From an uncultured Clostridia bacterium (GTDB lineage: Bacteria > Bacillota > Clostridia > TANB77 > CAG-508), in NCBI GenBank assembly GCA_948502395.1, contig CAOPES010000005.1, forward strand, positions 62,001-126,000: a stretch of DNA of 64,000 bases, read 5' to 3'. The position numbers and the translations under genes were made by a program. The notes below the pieces were generated by a model that had not been told where the DNA came from, made no database searches, and worked only from the letters and a program-made list of their open reading frames with translations. Of the stretch, positions 1 through 8,553 are shown one piece after another. Each line of letters begins with the position of its first letter. Position 1 is the first letter of the stretch.

Positions 1-20
1 GACAGACCTTAAAAACACCC
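1..20. repeat. Partial type A palindromic repeat
   Basis: Right half of the repeat seen whole at 64-96 and elsewhere; it ends in AAAAACACCC. The left part lies outside the window. Confidence 0.7.
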
Positions 21-63
21 AATTTAAATATGAAATAGGTAAAAAGATTATTATAATTATATA

Positions 64-96
64 GGGTGTTTTTAAGGACTGTCCCCAAAAACACCC
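64..96. repeat. Type A palindromic repeat
   Basis: A 33-base element with 10-base arms GGGTGTTTTT and AAAAACACCC around a GGACTGTCCCC core. It ends directly before the ribosome site (aaggag, 97-102) of the ROK kinase gene. An identical copy lies at 44258-44290. Confidence 0.9.
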
Positions 97-109
97 AAGG
101 AGACAAACT

Positions 110-994
110 ATGAAAATTGGAATAGATTTAGGCGGAAGCCATATAGCAATAGGAGTTGTAGACAAAAATGGAAGAATAATTGAAAAATTTGAAAAAAAAT
201 TAAAAAGTATTGAAAAAAAGAAAATAAAATCTACAATAACTAGCTACATAATAGAAAATGTTCAGCTATTGAGAAAAAAACATAAAATAACAGGTATCGG
301 AATTGCAATACCTGGAACAGTAAGTGGTGGCACAATAGTAAAATCAGTAAATTTAGGAATTAAAAATTTTAATATAGTTGAAGAATTGAAAAAAGAAATA
401 GATTTACCAATACAAATAAGAAATGATGCTAAATGTGCAGCCATTGCGGAAAATACATATGGAAGTTTGAAAAGTTATAACAGAAGTATTTTCTTGACAT
501 TGGGAACAGGTATTGGCGGAGCTGTTATAATAAATAATAGTCTACTTGATTGTGGCGATTTGCCTGGTTGCGAATTTGGCCATATGATAATAGAAAAAAA
601 TGGCAAGCAATGTAATTGTGGAAAAAAGGGCTGTTTTGAGAAATATGCTTCAATGAAAGCTTTAAAGACTAATTTGCGAGAAGCTTTGGGCGTGGGTGAA
701 GAAGTTAGTGGTAAGGAGCTTTTTGAGATAATTAGGAATAATGCTTTTCTTGGCGAGACTGTGGTTCAGGAATTTATAGAAAATTTGAGTATAGGAATTG
801 CAAATTTGATAAATATTTTCGAGCCTGAGGCTGTTGGTATTGGCGGAAGTTTTGTTTATTTTGAAGAAGTTTTACTTGATAGGTTGAAGAATGAATTATT
901 GAAAGATAATGTTTTGTTTAATAAGAGAGATGATATTATAGTTAAAACTGCTATTTTTAGAAATGATGCAGGAATTATTGGAGCAACAATATAG
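110..994 (+). CDS. ROK family sugar kinase (glucokinase-like)
   Basis: ATP-dependent hexose kinase of the ROK family, 294 residues, cytoplasmic. The N-terminal phosphate loop is DLGGS (residues 6-10). The likely catalytic aspartate is D106 in RNDAKCA. GTGIGG (132-137) is the second nucleotide-binding loop. EFGH with H158, together with C168, C170 and C175 in a CxCGxxGC pattern, is the ROK zinc site. The ATG at 110 has aaggag seven bases upstream. It converges with the lysozyme gene on a shared hairpin at 1005-1042. The exact sugar (glucose, N-acetylglucosamine, N-acetylmannosamine or fructose) cannot be read from the sequence. Confidence 0.9.
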   Translation: MKIGIDLGGSHIAIGVVDKNGRIIEKFEKKLKSIEKKKIKSTITSYIIENVQLLRKKHKITGIGIAIPGTVSGGTIVKSVNLGIKNFNIVEELKKEIDLPIQIRNDAKCAAIAENTYGSLKSYNRSIFLTLGTGIGGAVIINNSLLDCGDLPGCEFGHMIIEKNGKQCNCGKKGCFEKYASMKALKTNLREALGVGEEVSGKELFEIIRNNAFLGETVVQEFIENLSIGIANLINIFEPEAVGIGGSFVYFEEVLLDRLKNELLKDNVLFNKRDDIIVKTAIFRNDAGIIGATI

Positions 995-1004
995 AAACAA
1001 TAAA

Positions 1005-1042
1005 AAGGAACAATTGCTAAAATTAAAAAGCATTGTTCCTTA
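1005..1042. terminator. Bidirectional terminator
   Basis: AAGGAACAA pairs with TTGTTCCTT around an A-rich loop. It lies between two convergent genes and has A/T runs on both sides. Confidence 0.75.
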
Positions 1043-1048
1043 AAAACA

Positions 1049-2305
1049 TTAGTTACTACAACAGCATGGAATTCTAATCATTTCACCCGCATAAATCAAA
1101 TCAGGATTTGCAATATTATTTAATAATGCAATTTCTTGAACGGTAGAATGATGCTCAAGAGCAAGTTGGCTCAAAGTATCACCATATCTGATTGTATATA
1201 AAATTTTTCCACAAGTATTTTGACCACCAAAGTCTTGGTTAACATTTATTAAAAGTCTTTGACCAGGGAAAATTAAATTAGGGTTTTTAATTGATGGATT
1301 TAGCGATACAATACTTGATACAGATGTATTGTATCTAATTGCAATTTTGCTTAAAGTATCGCCACTTCGTACTGTGTAATATGTTTGTGAGTTTCCAGAA
1401 GAATTAGAAGTTTTTATTGTAAGTTGCCAGCCTGGATAAATTAAATCAGGGTTCTTAATAATTGGGTTTAACGAAACTATACTAGACACAGTTGTACCAT
1501 AACGCATAGCAATTTCGCTTAAAGTATCACCACTTCGTACTGTATAAACAATTGTATTTCCAGTATCAGGATCAGGTGATGGCGTGTCAGGTTCAGGGAT
1601 TATGGTTGATGATGATTGTAATATTCCGTCTGTAAATTGATTTCTATCTACATAGCCAGAAATTCCAGCAATTCTACCAGTACTAGTATATTGCCAGCCA
1701 ACCCAGGTTTCCCATTTGCCGTTTGGTTGTGGGCTATTTACATCATAGTTCGCAACCCAAAGTGGATATTTTGTAAGTTCAGAGCCGAATATAGCTCGAG
1801 CATCATAAGCATTTGAATAAATAACAACTTCGGATTTTGTGACACTTTCTAAGGTTTCTAGAAATACCCTAGAAATTTCATTAATTTCATTTACAGATAA
1901 ATTACCAAAACTTTCAAAGTCCATTGCAAGTCTGCAATCTGGGCTTTTATTGCTAATTACCCTAGCAAAAAAGTCGGCCTGAGCTCTTGCTTCGTCAGTA
2001 TTTCTTGCGGTTACATAGTGGTAAAATCCTACTTTTAGCCCATTGGCTTTTGCATTTTGATAATTCTGCTCAAAATATGGGTCTATATATCTAGTCCCTT
2101 CACTTGATTTGATGTATACAAATTCAATTCCTGAGTTTTTTACGGCTGAAAAGTCAATGTTCCCTTGCCATGAGCTGACGTCTATTCCTTGATAGATTTT
2201 GTCACTTGAAGGCCCAAATGCAAGGCTGGGCACTTGAATGAATGTTGTGATGATTATTGTAAATAGAAATGATATTACTATTTTTTTGTTTATGTTTTTT
2301 TTCAT
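1049..2305 (-). CDS. Secreted GH25 lysozyme with three LysM domains
   Basis: Exported peptidoglycan muramidase, 418 residues. A signal peptide (about 1-30: Lys/Asn-rich start, hydrophobic core, then PSLAF) precedes a GH25 domain (about 38-225) with GIDVSSW (D42) and MDFESF (D129, E131), the acidic pairs typical of the fold. A Pro/Asp-rich linker follows, then three LysM repeats of about 45 residues, each beginning YTVRSGDTLS or a variant and ending in GxxLxI. The C-terminus is unusual in ending with a Cys triplet (CCCSN). The start is preceded by aggaggt. Likely role: cell-wall remodelling or lysis of competitors. Confidence 0.93.
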   Translation of the reverse strand: MKKNINKKIVISFLFTIIITTFIQVPSLAFGPSSDKIYQGIDVSSWQGNIDFSAVKNSGIEFVYIKSSEGTRYIDPYFEQNYQNAKANGLKVGFYHYVTARNTDEARAQADFFARVISNKSPDCRLAMDFESFGNLSVNEINEISRVFLETLESVTKSEVVIYSNAYDARAIFGSELTKYPLWVANYDVNSPQPNGKWETWVGWQYTSTGRIAGISGYVDRNQFTDGILQSSSTIIPEPDTPSPDPDTGNTIVYTVRSGDTLSEIAMRYGTTVSSIVSLNPIIKNPDLIYPGWQLTIKTSNSSGNSQTYYTVRSGDTLSKIAIRYNTSVSSIVSLNPSIKNPNLIFPGQRLLINVNQDFGGQNTCGKILYTIRYGDTLSQLALEHHSTVQEIALLNNIANPDLIYAGEMIRIPCCCSN

Positions 2306-2407
2306 GGTTTGACCTCCTTTCTTTTAGATTTTAGGAAATTTTCCTTGTTAGATAATATGCATAGGAGATTTTTTTGCAACTTTACACAAAAAAGTTTTCA
2401 AAAGTCC

Positions 2408-2436
2408 TTGAATTATATGAAAAAGTGTGGTAAAAT
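2408..2436 (+). promoter_or_regulatory. Promoter of rpsB
   Basis: TTGAAT (2408-2413), a 17-base spacer, then TAAAAT (2431-2436). Confidence 0.7.
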
Positions 2437-2453
2437 AATGAGCGTATCAATCA

Positions 2454-2535
2454 CACAAAGAGAGTTTTAAAGGAAGTGCCAACAAAGTTGGTCCGAAAAA
2501 ACGAAGAACTTTGTGGAAGAAAAAACAAAAAAGGG
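2454..2535 (+). promoter_or_regulatory. Candidate structured leader of rpsB
   Basis: The transcript between promoter and ribosome site can form a CCAAC/GTTGG hairpin (2479-2491). A longer-range pairing of CACAAAG (about 2454) with CTTTGTG (about 2509) encloses it. This would suit an S2 autoregulatory leader, but no known leader family was matched. Confidence 0.35.
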
Positions 2536-2546
2536 AGGAATTTAAA

Positions 2547-3314
2547 ATGGCAGTAGTTGCAATGAAACAATTACTAGAAGCAGGTGTTCACTTTGGACAT
2601 CAAACAAGAAGATGGGATCCAAAAATGGCTGAATACATATTTCAAGCTAGAAACGGAATACACATCATCGACTTACAAAAAACATCAAAAAAATTAGACG
2701 AAGCATATAGCTTTGTTAAAGAACAAGCAGAAGAAGGGAAAACAGTACTATTCGTAGGAACAAAAAAACAAGCACAAGAATGCATGAAAGAAGCAGCAAT
2801 CAAATGTGGAATGTACTATGTTGACCAAAGATGGTTAGGAGGAATGCTAACAAACTTTGGAACAATCCAAAAAAGAATTCAAAGATTAAAAGACTTAGAA
2901 GCAATGGCAGAAGACGGAACATTTGAAGTATTACCTAAAAAAGAAGTAATACTATTAAAGAAAGAAATGGAAAAACTAGAAAGAAACCTAGGTGGAATCA
3001 AAGAAATGAACGAACTACCAGGAGTAATCTTCTTAGTAGACCCTAAAAAAGAAAGAATAGCAATATTAGAAGCTAAAAAAATAGGAATACCAGTAGTTGG
3101 ACTAGTAGACACAAACTGTAATCCAGAAGAAGTAGATTACGCAATCCCAGGAAATGACGATGCAATAAGAGCAGTAAAACTAATTGCAGACGTAATGGCA
3201 AACGCAGTAATCGAAGGAAAACAAGGAGAAAGTTTCGAAGCAGAAGTTGAAGAACAACCAGTAGAAACAGAAGAAGCTACAACAATTGAAGAAATAGTAG
3301 CAAACGAAGAATAA
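2547..3314 (+). CDS. rpsB: 30S ribosomal protein S2
   Basis: Small-subunit protein uS2, 255 residues. Conserved blocks include EAGVHFGHQTRRWDPKM at the N-terminus, RWLGGMLTNF and PGVIFLVDPKKE. The acidic C-terminal tail is typical of Bacillota. The frame is open from 2511, but the ATG at 2547 has gggagga 8-14 bases upstream and gives the normal family start (MAVVAMKQLLEAG). It heads the rpsB-tsf unit. Gly codons here are all intact. Confidence 0.97.
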   Translation: MAVVAMKQLLEAGVHFGHQTRRWDPKMAEYIFQARNGIHIIDLQKTSKKLDEAYSFVKEQAEEGKTVLFVGTKKQAQECMKEAAIKCGMYYVDQRWLGGMLTNFGTIQKRIQRLKDLEAMAEDGTFEVLPKKEVILLKKEMEKLERNLGGIKEMNELPGVIFLVDPKKERIAILEAKKIGIPVVGLVDTNCNPEEVDYAIPGNDDAIRAVKLIADVMANAVIEGKQGESFEAEVEEQPVETEEATTIEEIVANEE

Positions 3315-3318
3315 AACT

Positions 3319-3347
3319 TTGCCAATAGGGACGGACCTTTTTGGCAA
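3319..3347. repeat. Type B palindromic repeat
   Basis: A 29-base element with TTGCCA/TGGCAA arms around GGGACGGACCTTTTT. It starts five bases after the rpsB stop codon. Confidence 0.9.
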
Positions 3348-3407
3348 ACAATTAAAATGCTAAAAGAGAAGAACCTTTTAAGCGTATAAAAATTTAAGAT
3401 TAAAAAA

Positions 3408-3440
3408 AGAAGAGTAGGGCTTTTCTGCTCTATTCTTTTA
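3408..3440 (+). terminator. Attenuator-like hairpin between rpsB and tsf
   Basis: AGAGTAG pairs with CTGCTCT (one G-U pair) and a short T-rich stretch follows. It could reduce read-through from rpsB into tsf. Confidence 0.45.
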
Positions 3441-3462
3441 ATTATATAAAGGAGGAAATATA

Positions 3463-4341
3463 ATGGTTACAGCAAGCTTAGTAAAAGAACTAAGAGAAAA
3501 AACAGGAGCAGGAATGATGGACTGCAAAAAAGTATTAACAGAAACAGACGGAGACATGGAAAAAGCAATCGAACTATTAAGAGAAAGAGGAATTGCAAAA
3601 GCAGCTAAAAAATCAGGAAGAGTAGCAGCAGAAGGACTAGTTGAAGGATACATCTCAGAAGACGGAAAAGTAGGATCAGTAGTTGAAGTAAACGCTGAAA
3701 CAGACTTCGTTGCAAAAAATGAAGAATTCAGAAACTTCGTAATGAATGTAGCAAAACAAGTAGTAGAGAAAAATCCAAAAGACGTAGAAGAACTACTAGC
3801 ACAAGAATCAATTGAAGTACCTGGAAAAACAGTAAACGAAGTATTAGTTGAAAAGATTGCAACAATTGGAGAAAATATGAACATCAGAAGATTTGCAAGA
3901 TTTGAAGCAGAAGGACTAGTTGAAAAATATATCCACGGAGACGGAAAAATAGCAGTATTAGTAAATATGAAAAAAGGAACAAGCGAAGTTGCAAAAGACG
4001 TATGTATGCAAATAGCAGCTGCAAGACCTGAATACTTAAACGAAGTTTCAGTTCCAGCAGAAAGAGTAGAAAAAGAAAAAGAAATCTTAAAAGCTCAAAC
4101 AATGAATGAAGGTAAACCAGAAGCAATTGCTGAAAAAATAGTACAAGGTAGAATTGGAAAATTCTTTAGCGAAATATGCTTAGTTGACCAAGCTTTTGTT
4201 AAAAATCCAGATATGAAAGTATCTCAATTATTAAAAGAAAAAGATGCAGAAGTAGTTGAATTTGCAAGATTTGAAAAAGGTGAAGGAATCGAGAAAAAAG
4301 AAGAAAACTTTGCCGAAGAAGTTATGAAACAATTAAAATAA
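3463..4341 (+). CDS. tsf: Translation elongation factor Ts
   Basis: Nucleotide-exchange factor for EF-Tu, 292 residues. It starts with the UBA-like domain (VKELREKTGAGMMDCKKVL, residues 5-23). The TDFVAKNEEF motif, which contacts EF-Tu, follows at about 81-90, and then the two dimerisation domains. The start has aaaggagg upstream (3450-3457). It is followed by a strong terminator. The order rpsB-tsf-pyrH-frr is the standard bacterial one, here interrupted by one unknown gene. Confidence 0.97.
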   Translation: MVTASLVKELREKTGAGMMDCKKVLTETDGDMEKAIELLRERGIAKAAKKSGRVAAEGLVEGYISEDGKVGSVVEVNAETDFVAKNEEFRNFVMNVAKQVVEKNPKDVEELLAQESIEVPGKTVNEVLVEKIATIGENMNIRRFARFEAEGLVEKYIHGDGKIAVLVNMKKGTSEVAKDVCMQIAAARPEYLNEVSVPAERVEKEKEILKAQTMNEGKPEAIAEKIVQGRIGKFFSEICLVDQAFVKNPDMKVSQLLKEKDAEVVEFARFEKGEGIEKKEENFAEEVMKQLK

Positions 4342-4350
4342 GATAAAAAA

Positions 4351-4378
4351 ATTACACATTAATTTGTGTAATTTTTTT
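4351..4378 (+). terminator. Terminator after tsf
   Basis: ATTACACA/TGTGTAAT stem followed by seven T. Confidence 0.85.
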
Positions 4379-4417
4379 GTGCAAATGGATAATGCTAGAA
4401 AAATTAATGTAGTTATA

Positions 4418-4446
4418 TTGAATTCTACATAAAATCATGATATTAT
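4418..4446 (+). promoter_or_regulatory. Promoter of the unknown gene at 4558
   Basis: TTGAAT, a 17-base spacer, then TATTAT. The leader of about 110 bases contains a CGTATT/AATACG hairpin (about 4470-4490) and an extra aaggagg at 4503-4509. Confidence 0.65.
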
Positions 4447-4557
4447 ATAAGTATAAATTCATACATTTTCGTATTGTAATACGGAAATAAAATGTAAAAT
4501 AGTAAGGAGGTATACAAATTTAGTTTTTTTGTAATATAGAAAGTGAGGATGAAGTAA

Positions 4558-6015
4558 ATGTTAAAGCTAATTACAAAAAAAGAAATGAACATGTGCGATA
4601 TTGTTAAATATTTGGCGACAAGACGGGTAAATTCTACTGTCTCGAAGACAATGTTAACAATTGATAAGGAAGAGCTTTCAGGCGAATTGATTGAAAGTAT
4701 TTTGCATAATTGCTCAATTAGCGAAATCAGAAACTATGAAGATGCAATATTAGCAAATACTTTTAAATTAAGAGTAAAATTTCAAGAAGTGGAAGGTAAC
4801 TTTCAAAAATTTTTGGAATTCGTAAGCAGTTCAAAATGTAAAATGGATGTATCCGAGAATTTCTCTAATATTTATTTAGAAAAACTCAAAAAGACTGATA
4901 TTGAACAAGTAATCGATTTGTTATATGACAAATTTGAAATTGAAGAAGCCTATATTATTGCAACTTCATCTAATTCAGTATTTGAAGTAAGCAATGAGAA
5001 AGAAGTTGAAGTGGAAGCTAAACCAAAAGTTGAAGTAGAAGCTGAACCAAAAGTTGAAACTGATGTTAAGGCAGAAGCTGAAATTAAAGTTAAACCAAAA
5101 AAAACACAGTTTCAAAATTTTGAAATGTATCTAGAAGATGCATTAAAAGAAAGTTTGGATAAGGTGAAAACTTCTGAAAAATCGTATCAAGAAACTTTGT
5201 CAGACTTCCTAACAGAAATTGGAATGGACAAAAAAGATAAGATAATTTTCAAAGCTTTTGAAGTTTCACGTAATTTGGAAAAAATGACAGTAACAGCACT
5301 TGTTGAACAACTTTTAAAAGAGAGTGAAGTTCATATGGAGGCGGATTTTCAAATCCAAAAACATATTGTACAAGTTTTCAATTCCTGGGCTGTGCGAAAG
5401 TTTCCAGAAATAAGAACTAAATATTGCAGATTTTCTATTATATCTTTGATAAGGCTTTTTGTAAAGTATGCACCAAACAGTGTAGAAACATCAAATGATG
5501 TAAAAGTCATAGAAAACGAAACACCAGTAGAAATCGGTAGTACATTGGAACACGAAAATGTACATGAAGACACAATGGTGGTTCAAATGGAAGAGAATGT
5601 GCAAGAAGAAACACAGAGTTCTAGTCAGGAAACTCTAAGAGAATTCCTTCAAAAAAAGTTTGGTGAAGCATTAAGCACACCTAATAGAGCAGAAGGAATA
5701 AGACCTTGTGATGTAAATATAGTTCTCAAGAAAATGGGATTTTTATCAAAAGATACGATTATACAGTCAGCATTCTTGGTATCGGCAATTTATGGACCAG
5801 AAACATTTGACGGTTTAATCAAAGATATAAAGCAAAGGCTAGAGTTGTATAAAAAAGAAACCGAAATCAAGGCAGAGTTGATTAAAGGTTTTGGAAAATA
5901 TAATTTAGCTGAAGGCTTTACTGGTAAAGACGTATCTACCGAGGAAGTCATCATGACAATCCTGAATGTATTTTCGAAACGTCCGAATAAAAACTATTTT
6001 ACAAATAAAAAATGA
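4558..6015 (+). CDS. Unknown two-module protein in the rpsB-tsf-pyrH cluster
   Basis: Not recognised, 485 residues, predicted cytoplasmic (no signal peptide or membrane segment). An N-terminal region (1-140) is followed by a Lys/Glu/Val-rich low-complexity linker (about 146-180, repeats of KVEVEAxPK). Two related modules come next: LSDFLTEIGM..DKIIFKAFEVS near 217 and VNIVLKKMGF..DTIIQSAFLVS near 385. Each consists of a short helix pair and a 'K/SD+IIxxAFxVS' signature. It has its own promoter and terminator. It uses one in-frame CGG (4624), read as Arg because the +1 frame stops at once. Confidence 0.8.
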   Translation: MLKLITKKEMNMCDIVKYLATRRVNSTVSKTMLTIDKEELSGELIESILHNCSISEIRNYEDAILANTFKLRVKFQEVEGNFQKFLEFVSSSKCKMDVSENFSNIYLEKLKKTDIEQVIDLLYDKFEIEEAYIIATSSNSVFEVSNEKEVEVEAKPKVEVEAEPKVETDVKAEAEIKVKPKKTQFQNFEMYLEDALKESLDKVKTSEKSYQETLSDFLTEIGMDKKDKIIFKAFEVSRNLEKMTVTALVEQLLKESEVHMEADFQIQKHIVQVFNSWAVRKFPEIRTKYCRFSIISLIRLFVKYAPNSVETSNDVKVIENETPVEIGSTLEHENVHEDTMVVQMEENVQEETQSSSQETLREFLQKKFGEALSTPNRAEGIRPCDVNIVLKKMGFLSKDTIIQSAFLVSAIYGPETFDGLIKDIKQRLELYKKETEIKAELIKGFGKYNLAEGFTGKDVSTEEVIMTILNVFSKRPNKNYFTNKK

Positions 6016-6037
6016 TAGCGATGCTATCATTTTTTTG
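6013..6037 (+). terminator. Terminator
   Basis: TGATAGC/GCTATCA stem, GAT loop, then seven T. Confidence 0.85.
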
Positions 6038-6041
6038 TGGA

Positions 6042-6070
6042 TTGCCAACGGGGACGGACCTTTTTGGCAA
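6042..6070. repeat. Type B palindromic repeat
   Basis: 29 bases with TTGCCA/TGGCAA arms and a GGGGACGGACC core. It lies just after a terminator, upstream of pyrH. Confidence 0.9.
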
Positions 6071-6172
6071 TAATTAAGAAAATATTAATAAAATATCAAA
6101 AAACTACTGTTTTTTTTTGAAATATATGATAAAATGGGCCTGATAACAAAAAATTAAGGAGAGTGAAAAATA

Positions 6173-6880
6173 GTGGCAGAACTTAAGTATAAAAGAGTAC
6201 TTTTAAAATTAAGCGGAGAAGCACTAGCAGGAGAACAAAAGACAGGAGTAAACGTAGAAACAGTAGGAAAAATATGTGACAAAATAAAAGAAATAGTAGA
6301 AATGGGAGTAGAAGTAGGAATAGTAGTAGGCGGTGGAAACTTTTGGCGTGGAAGAAACGGACATCAAATGGAAAGAACAACAGCAGACTACATGGGAATG
6401 CTTGCAACAGCTATGAATGGCTTAGCATTGCAAGACGCACTAGAAGCAAGGGGAATATTTACTAGAGTGCAAACTGCAATCGAAATGAGAGAAATAGCAG
6501 AACCATTTATACAAAGAAAGGCAGAAAAACATTTAACTAAAGGAAGAGTAGTTGTATTTGCATGTGGTACAGGACATCCATATTTTACAACAGATACAGC
6601 AGCTGTATTAAGGGCAACTGAAATTGGGGCTGAAATTATATTGTTAGGAAAGGCTATTGATGCAGTTTACTCAGATGACCCTAAGGTTAATCCTAATGCA
6701 GAGAGATATTCAGAAATTTCTTATATGGATGTTTTGGAGAAAGATTTGAAGGTCATGGATTCTACTGCGACTGCGATGTGTAGGGATAATAATATGCCAT
6801 TATTAGTTTTTGGGATTGATGACCCAGAGAATATTGTTAGAGCTGTTAAAGGTGAAACAATCGGTACAATAGTATCTTAA
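6173..6880 (+). CDS. pyrH: Uridylate kinase
   Basis: UMP kinase of the amino-acid-kinase fold, 235 residues, catalysing UMP + ATP to UDP + ADP. Visible motifs are KLSGEALAG (11-19), the phosphate loop VGGGNFWRG and the conserved TDTAAVLRA; DPK (YSDDPKVNP) lies in the ATP-binding half. Translation starts at GTG (6173) with aaggaga upstream. It lies before frr, as in most bacteria. Confidence 0.96.
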   Translation: MAELKYKRVLLKLSGEALAGEQKTGVNVETVGKICDKIKEIVEMGVEVGIVVGGGNFWRGRNGHQMERTTADYMGMLATAMNGLALQDALEARGIFTRVQTAIEMREIAEPFIQRKAEKHLTKGRVVVFACGTGHPYFTTDTAAVLRATEIGAEIILLGKAIDAVYSDDPKVNPNAERYSEISYMDVLEKDLKVMDSTATAMCRDNNMPLLVFGIDDPENIVRAVKGETIGTIVS

Positions 6881-6936
6881 ATTGATTGACAGAGCATGTT
6901 ATTCAATAAAAAATAAAAATAAAAAAGTCAAGGAGG

Positions 6937-6986
6937 AGTGTCCCCAATGGCAATAAATTGCCAAAAAGGTCCGTCCCCAGTGGCAA
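6937..6986. repeat. Type B repeat, half plus full copy
   Basis: A half element (GTCCCCAATGGCAA) is followed by a complete 29-base copy at 6958-6986. It ends 20 bases before the frr start codon and opens a spurious in-frame extension of frr. Confidence 0.85.
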
Positions 6987-7005
6987 TAAAAAGGAGAGAT
7001 TAAAA

Positions 7006-7554
7006 ATGGATTATACAAATTTAAAAGAAAAAATGGAGAAATCAATAAGCGTATATAGCGAAAAATTATCAGAAGTTAGAGCTGGAAGAGCAAACCCAGC
7101 AATATTAAACAAAGTAAAAATAGACTATTATGGAACACCAACACCAATAAACCAAGTCGCAGGTGTATCAGTTCCAGAAGCAAGACTAATAGTAATTCAA
7201 CCTTGGGATGCAAGCGTATTAAAAGAAATAGAAAAAGCAATTTTAGCATCTGATATTGGAATAAACCCAAATAATGATGGAAAAGTAATAAGACTAGCTT
7301 TCCCTGAATTAAATGAAGAGAGAAGAAAAGAACTAGTAAAAGACATAAGAAAAATGTCAGAAGAAGCAAAAGTTGCAATAAGAAGTATCAGAAGAGAAGG
7401 AATAGATCAAGCTAAAGCTGAACAAAAAGAAGGAGCTTTAACAGAAGACGAACTAAAACATGCTGAAAATGAAATTCAAAAAATGACAGATAAAAACATA
7501 GAAGAGATTGACAAAATTTTATCAGCAAAAGAAAAAGAAGTTATGTCTGTATAA
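7006..7554 (+). CDS. frr: Ribosome recycling factor
   Basis: Releases the ribosome from mRNA after termination, together with EF-G. 182 residues, the usual length. Conserved: the start of the long helix (KMEKSISVYSEKLSEVRAGRA region), NQVAGVSVPEAR, IQPWD and the C-terminal helix with Lys/Glu-rich turns. The frame is open upstream to a TTG at 6958, but those 16 codons are the type B repeat. The ATG at 7006 has aaggaga and gives the family start. Confidence 0.95.
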   Translation: MDYTNLKEKMEKSISVYSEKLSEVRAGRANPAILNKVKIDYYGTPTPINQVAGVSVPEARLIVIQPWDASVLKEIEKAILASDIGINPNNDGKVIRLAFPELNEERRKELVKDIRKMSEEAKVAIRSIRREGIDQAKAEQKEGALTEDELKHAENEIQKMTDKNIEEIDKILSAKEKEVMSV

Positions 7555-7609
7555 TGCAGACATAATGCAAAAGGCAGTATTACAAAAAAGTTAATAAAAA
7601 GGGGAAACA

Positions 7610-8498
7610 ATGGATTTTAAAGAAAACTTAAAACAATATATGCGGAATAGTAAACAAAGAACTAGAAAATCATTTAAGAAAGCAAGAATGTCCAGAAAAG
7701 ATACTTAATAATTCAATGGAGTACAGCCTTATGGCAGGTGGAAAAAGAATAAGACCAATACTAGTACTTGCAACATATCAAATTTTCAGGGAAGATATAG
7801 AAAAATGCATGCCATATGCTATGGCAATAGAAATGGTACACAATTTTTCACTTATTCACGACGATTTGCCAGGGATTGATAATGATGACATCAGGCATGG
7901 AAAGCCAACAAATCACAAGCAATTTAATGAAGCAACAGCAATACTTGCAGGAGACGCATTGCTAAATCAAGCATATATGGTAATCAGTGACGATTTAGAA
8001 AAATCAAAGCCAGAAGAATTATCAAATAAAATAAAAGTCTTTAAAGAATTTGCAAGTTCGGTAGACAGAATGATTGCTGGGGAATATGTGGATACTGAAT
8101 ACGAAAGTAAACAGATAAATGATAAAACATTAGAATATATCCACAAAAACAAAACAGGAGCATTGTTAAAACTATGTGCAAGAATGGGAGCAATACTAGC
8201 AAATGCAGAAAGTCAGGACTTAGAAAAAATAACAAACTATGCAGAAAGAATAGGCTTGGCATTTCAAATAAAAGATGATATTTTGTCAGAAGAAGGAAAT
8301 GAAGAAATCTTAGGAAAACCTGTTGGAAATGACAAAGAATTGGAAAAATGCACATATGTTTCTAAATATGGCCTAAATGGAGCAAAAGAAATATTGGATC
8401 AAATAACAAAAGAAGCAATAAACGAATTAAGTGATTATGGAGAAAAAGCGGAATTTTTAAAAGAACTTGCGCTTTACATTCAAAATCGAAATAAATAA
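7610..8498 (+). CDS. ispA: Farnesyl/geranyl diphosphate synthase, +1 frame break at 7643
   Basis: Short-chain polyprenyl synthase that condenses IPP with DMAPP/GPP for the undecaprenyl pathway. Next gene is uppS. The first 11 codons from ATG 7610 (RBS aagggg) and the frame from 7644 form one protein of 295 residues if the C at 7643 is skipped: ..KQYM then GIVNKELENH.. The site is ATG-C-GGA. Downstream are the family motifs MAGGKRIRP, the first Asp-rich motif DDLPGIDND (about 83) and the second motif KDDIL. Without the shift the zero frame ends after about 22 more codons. One of ten genes with this C-before-Gly break. Confidence 0.9.
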
Positions 8499-8499
8499 A

Positions 8500-8532
8500 G
8501 GGTGTTTTTGGGGACAGACCTAAAAAACACCC
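8500..8532. repeat. Type A palindromic repeat
   Basis: 33 bases, GGGTGTTTTT...AAAACACCC with a GGGGACAGACC core. It fills most of the gap between ispA and uppS. Confidence 0.9.
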
Positions 8533-8553
8533 AAAACATCAAGGGGAGAAAAA

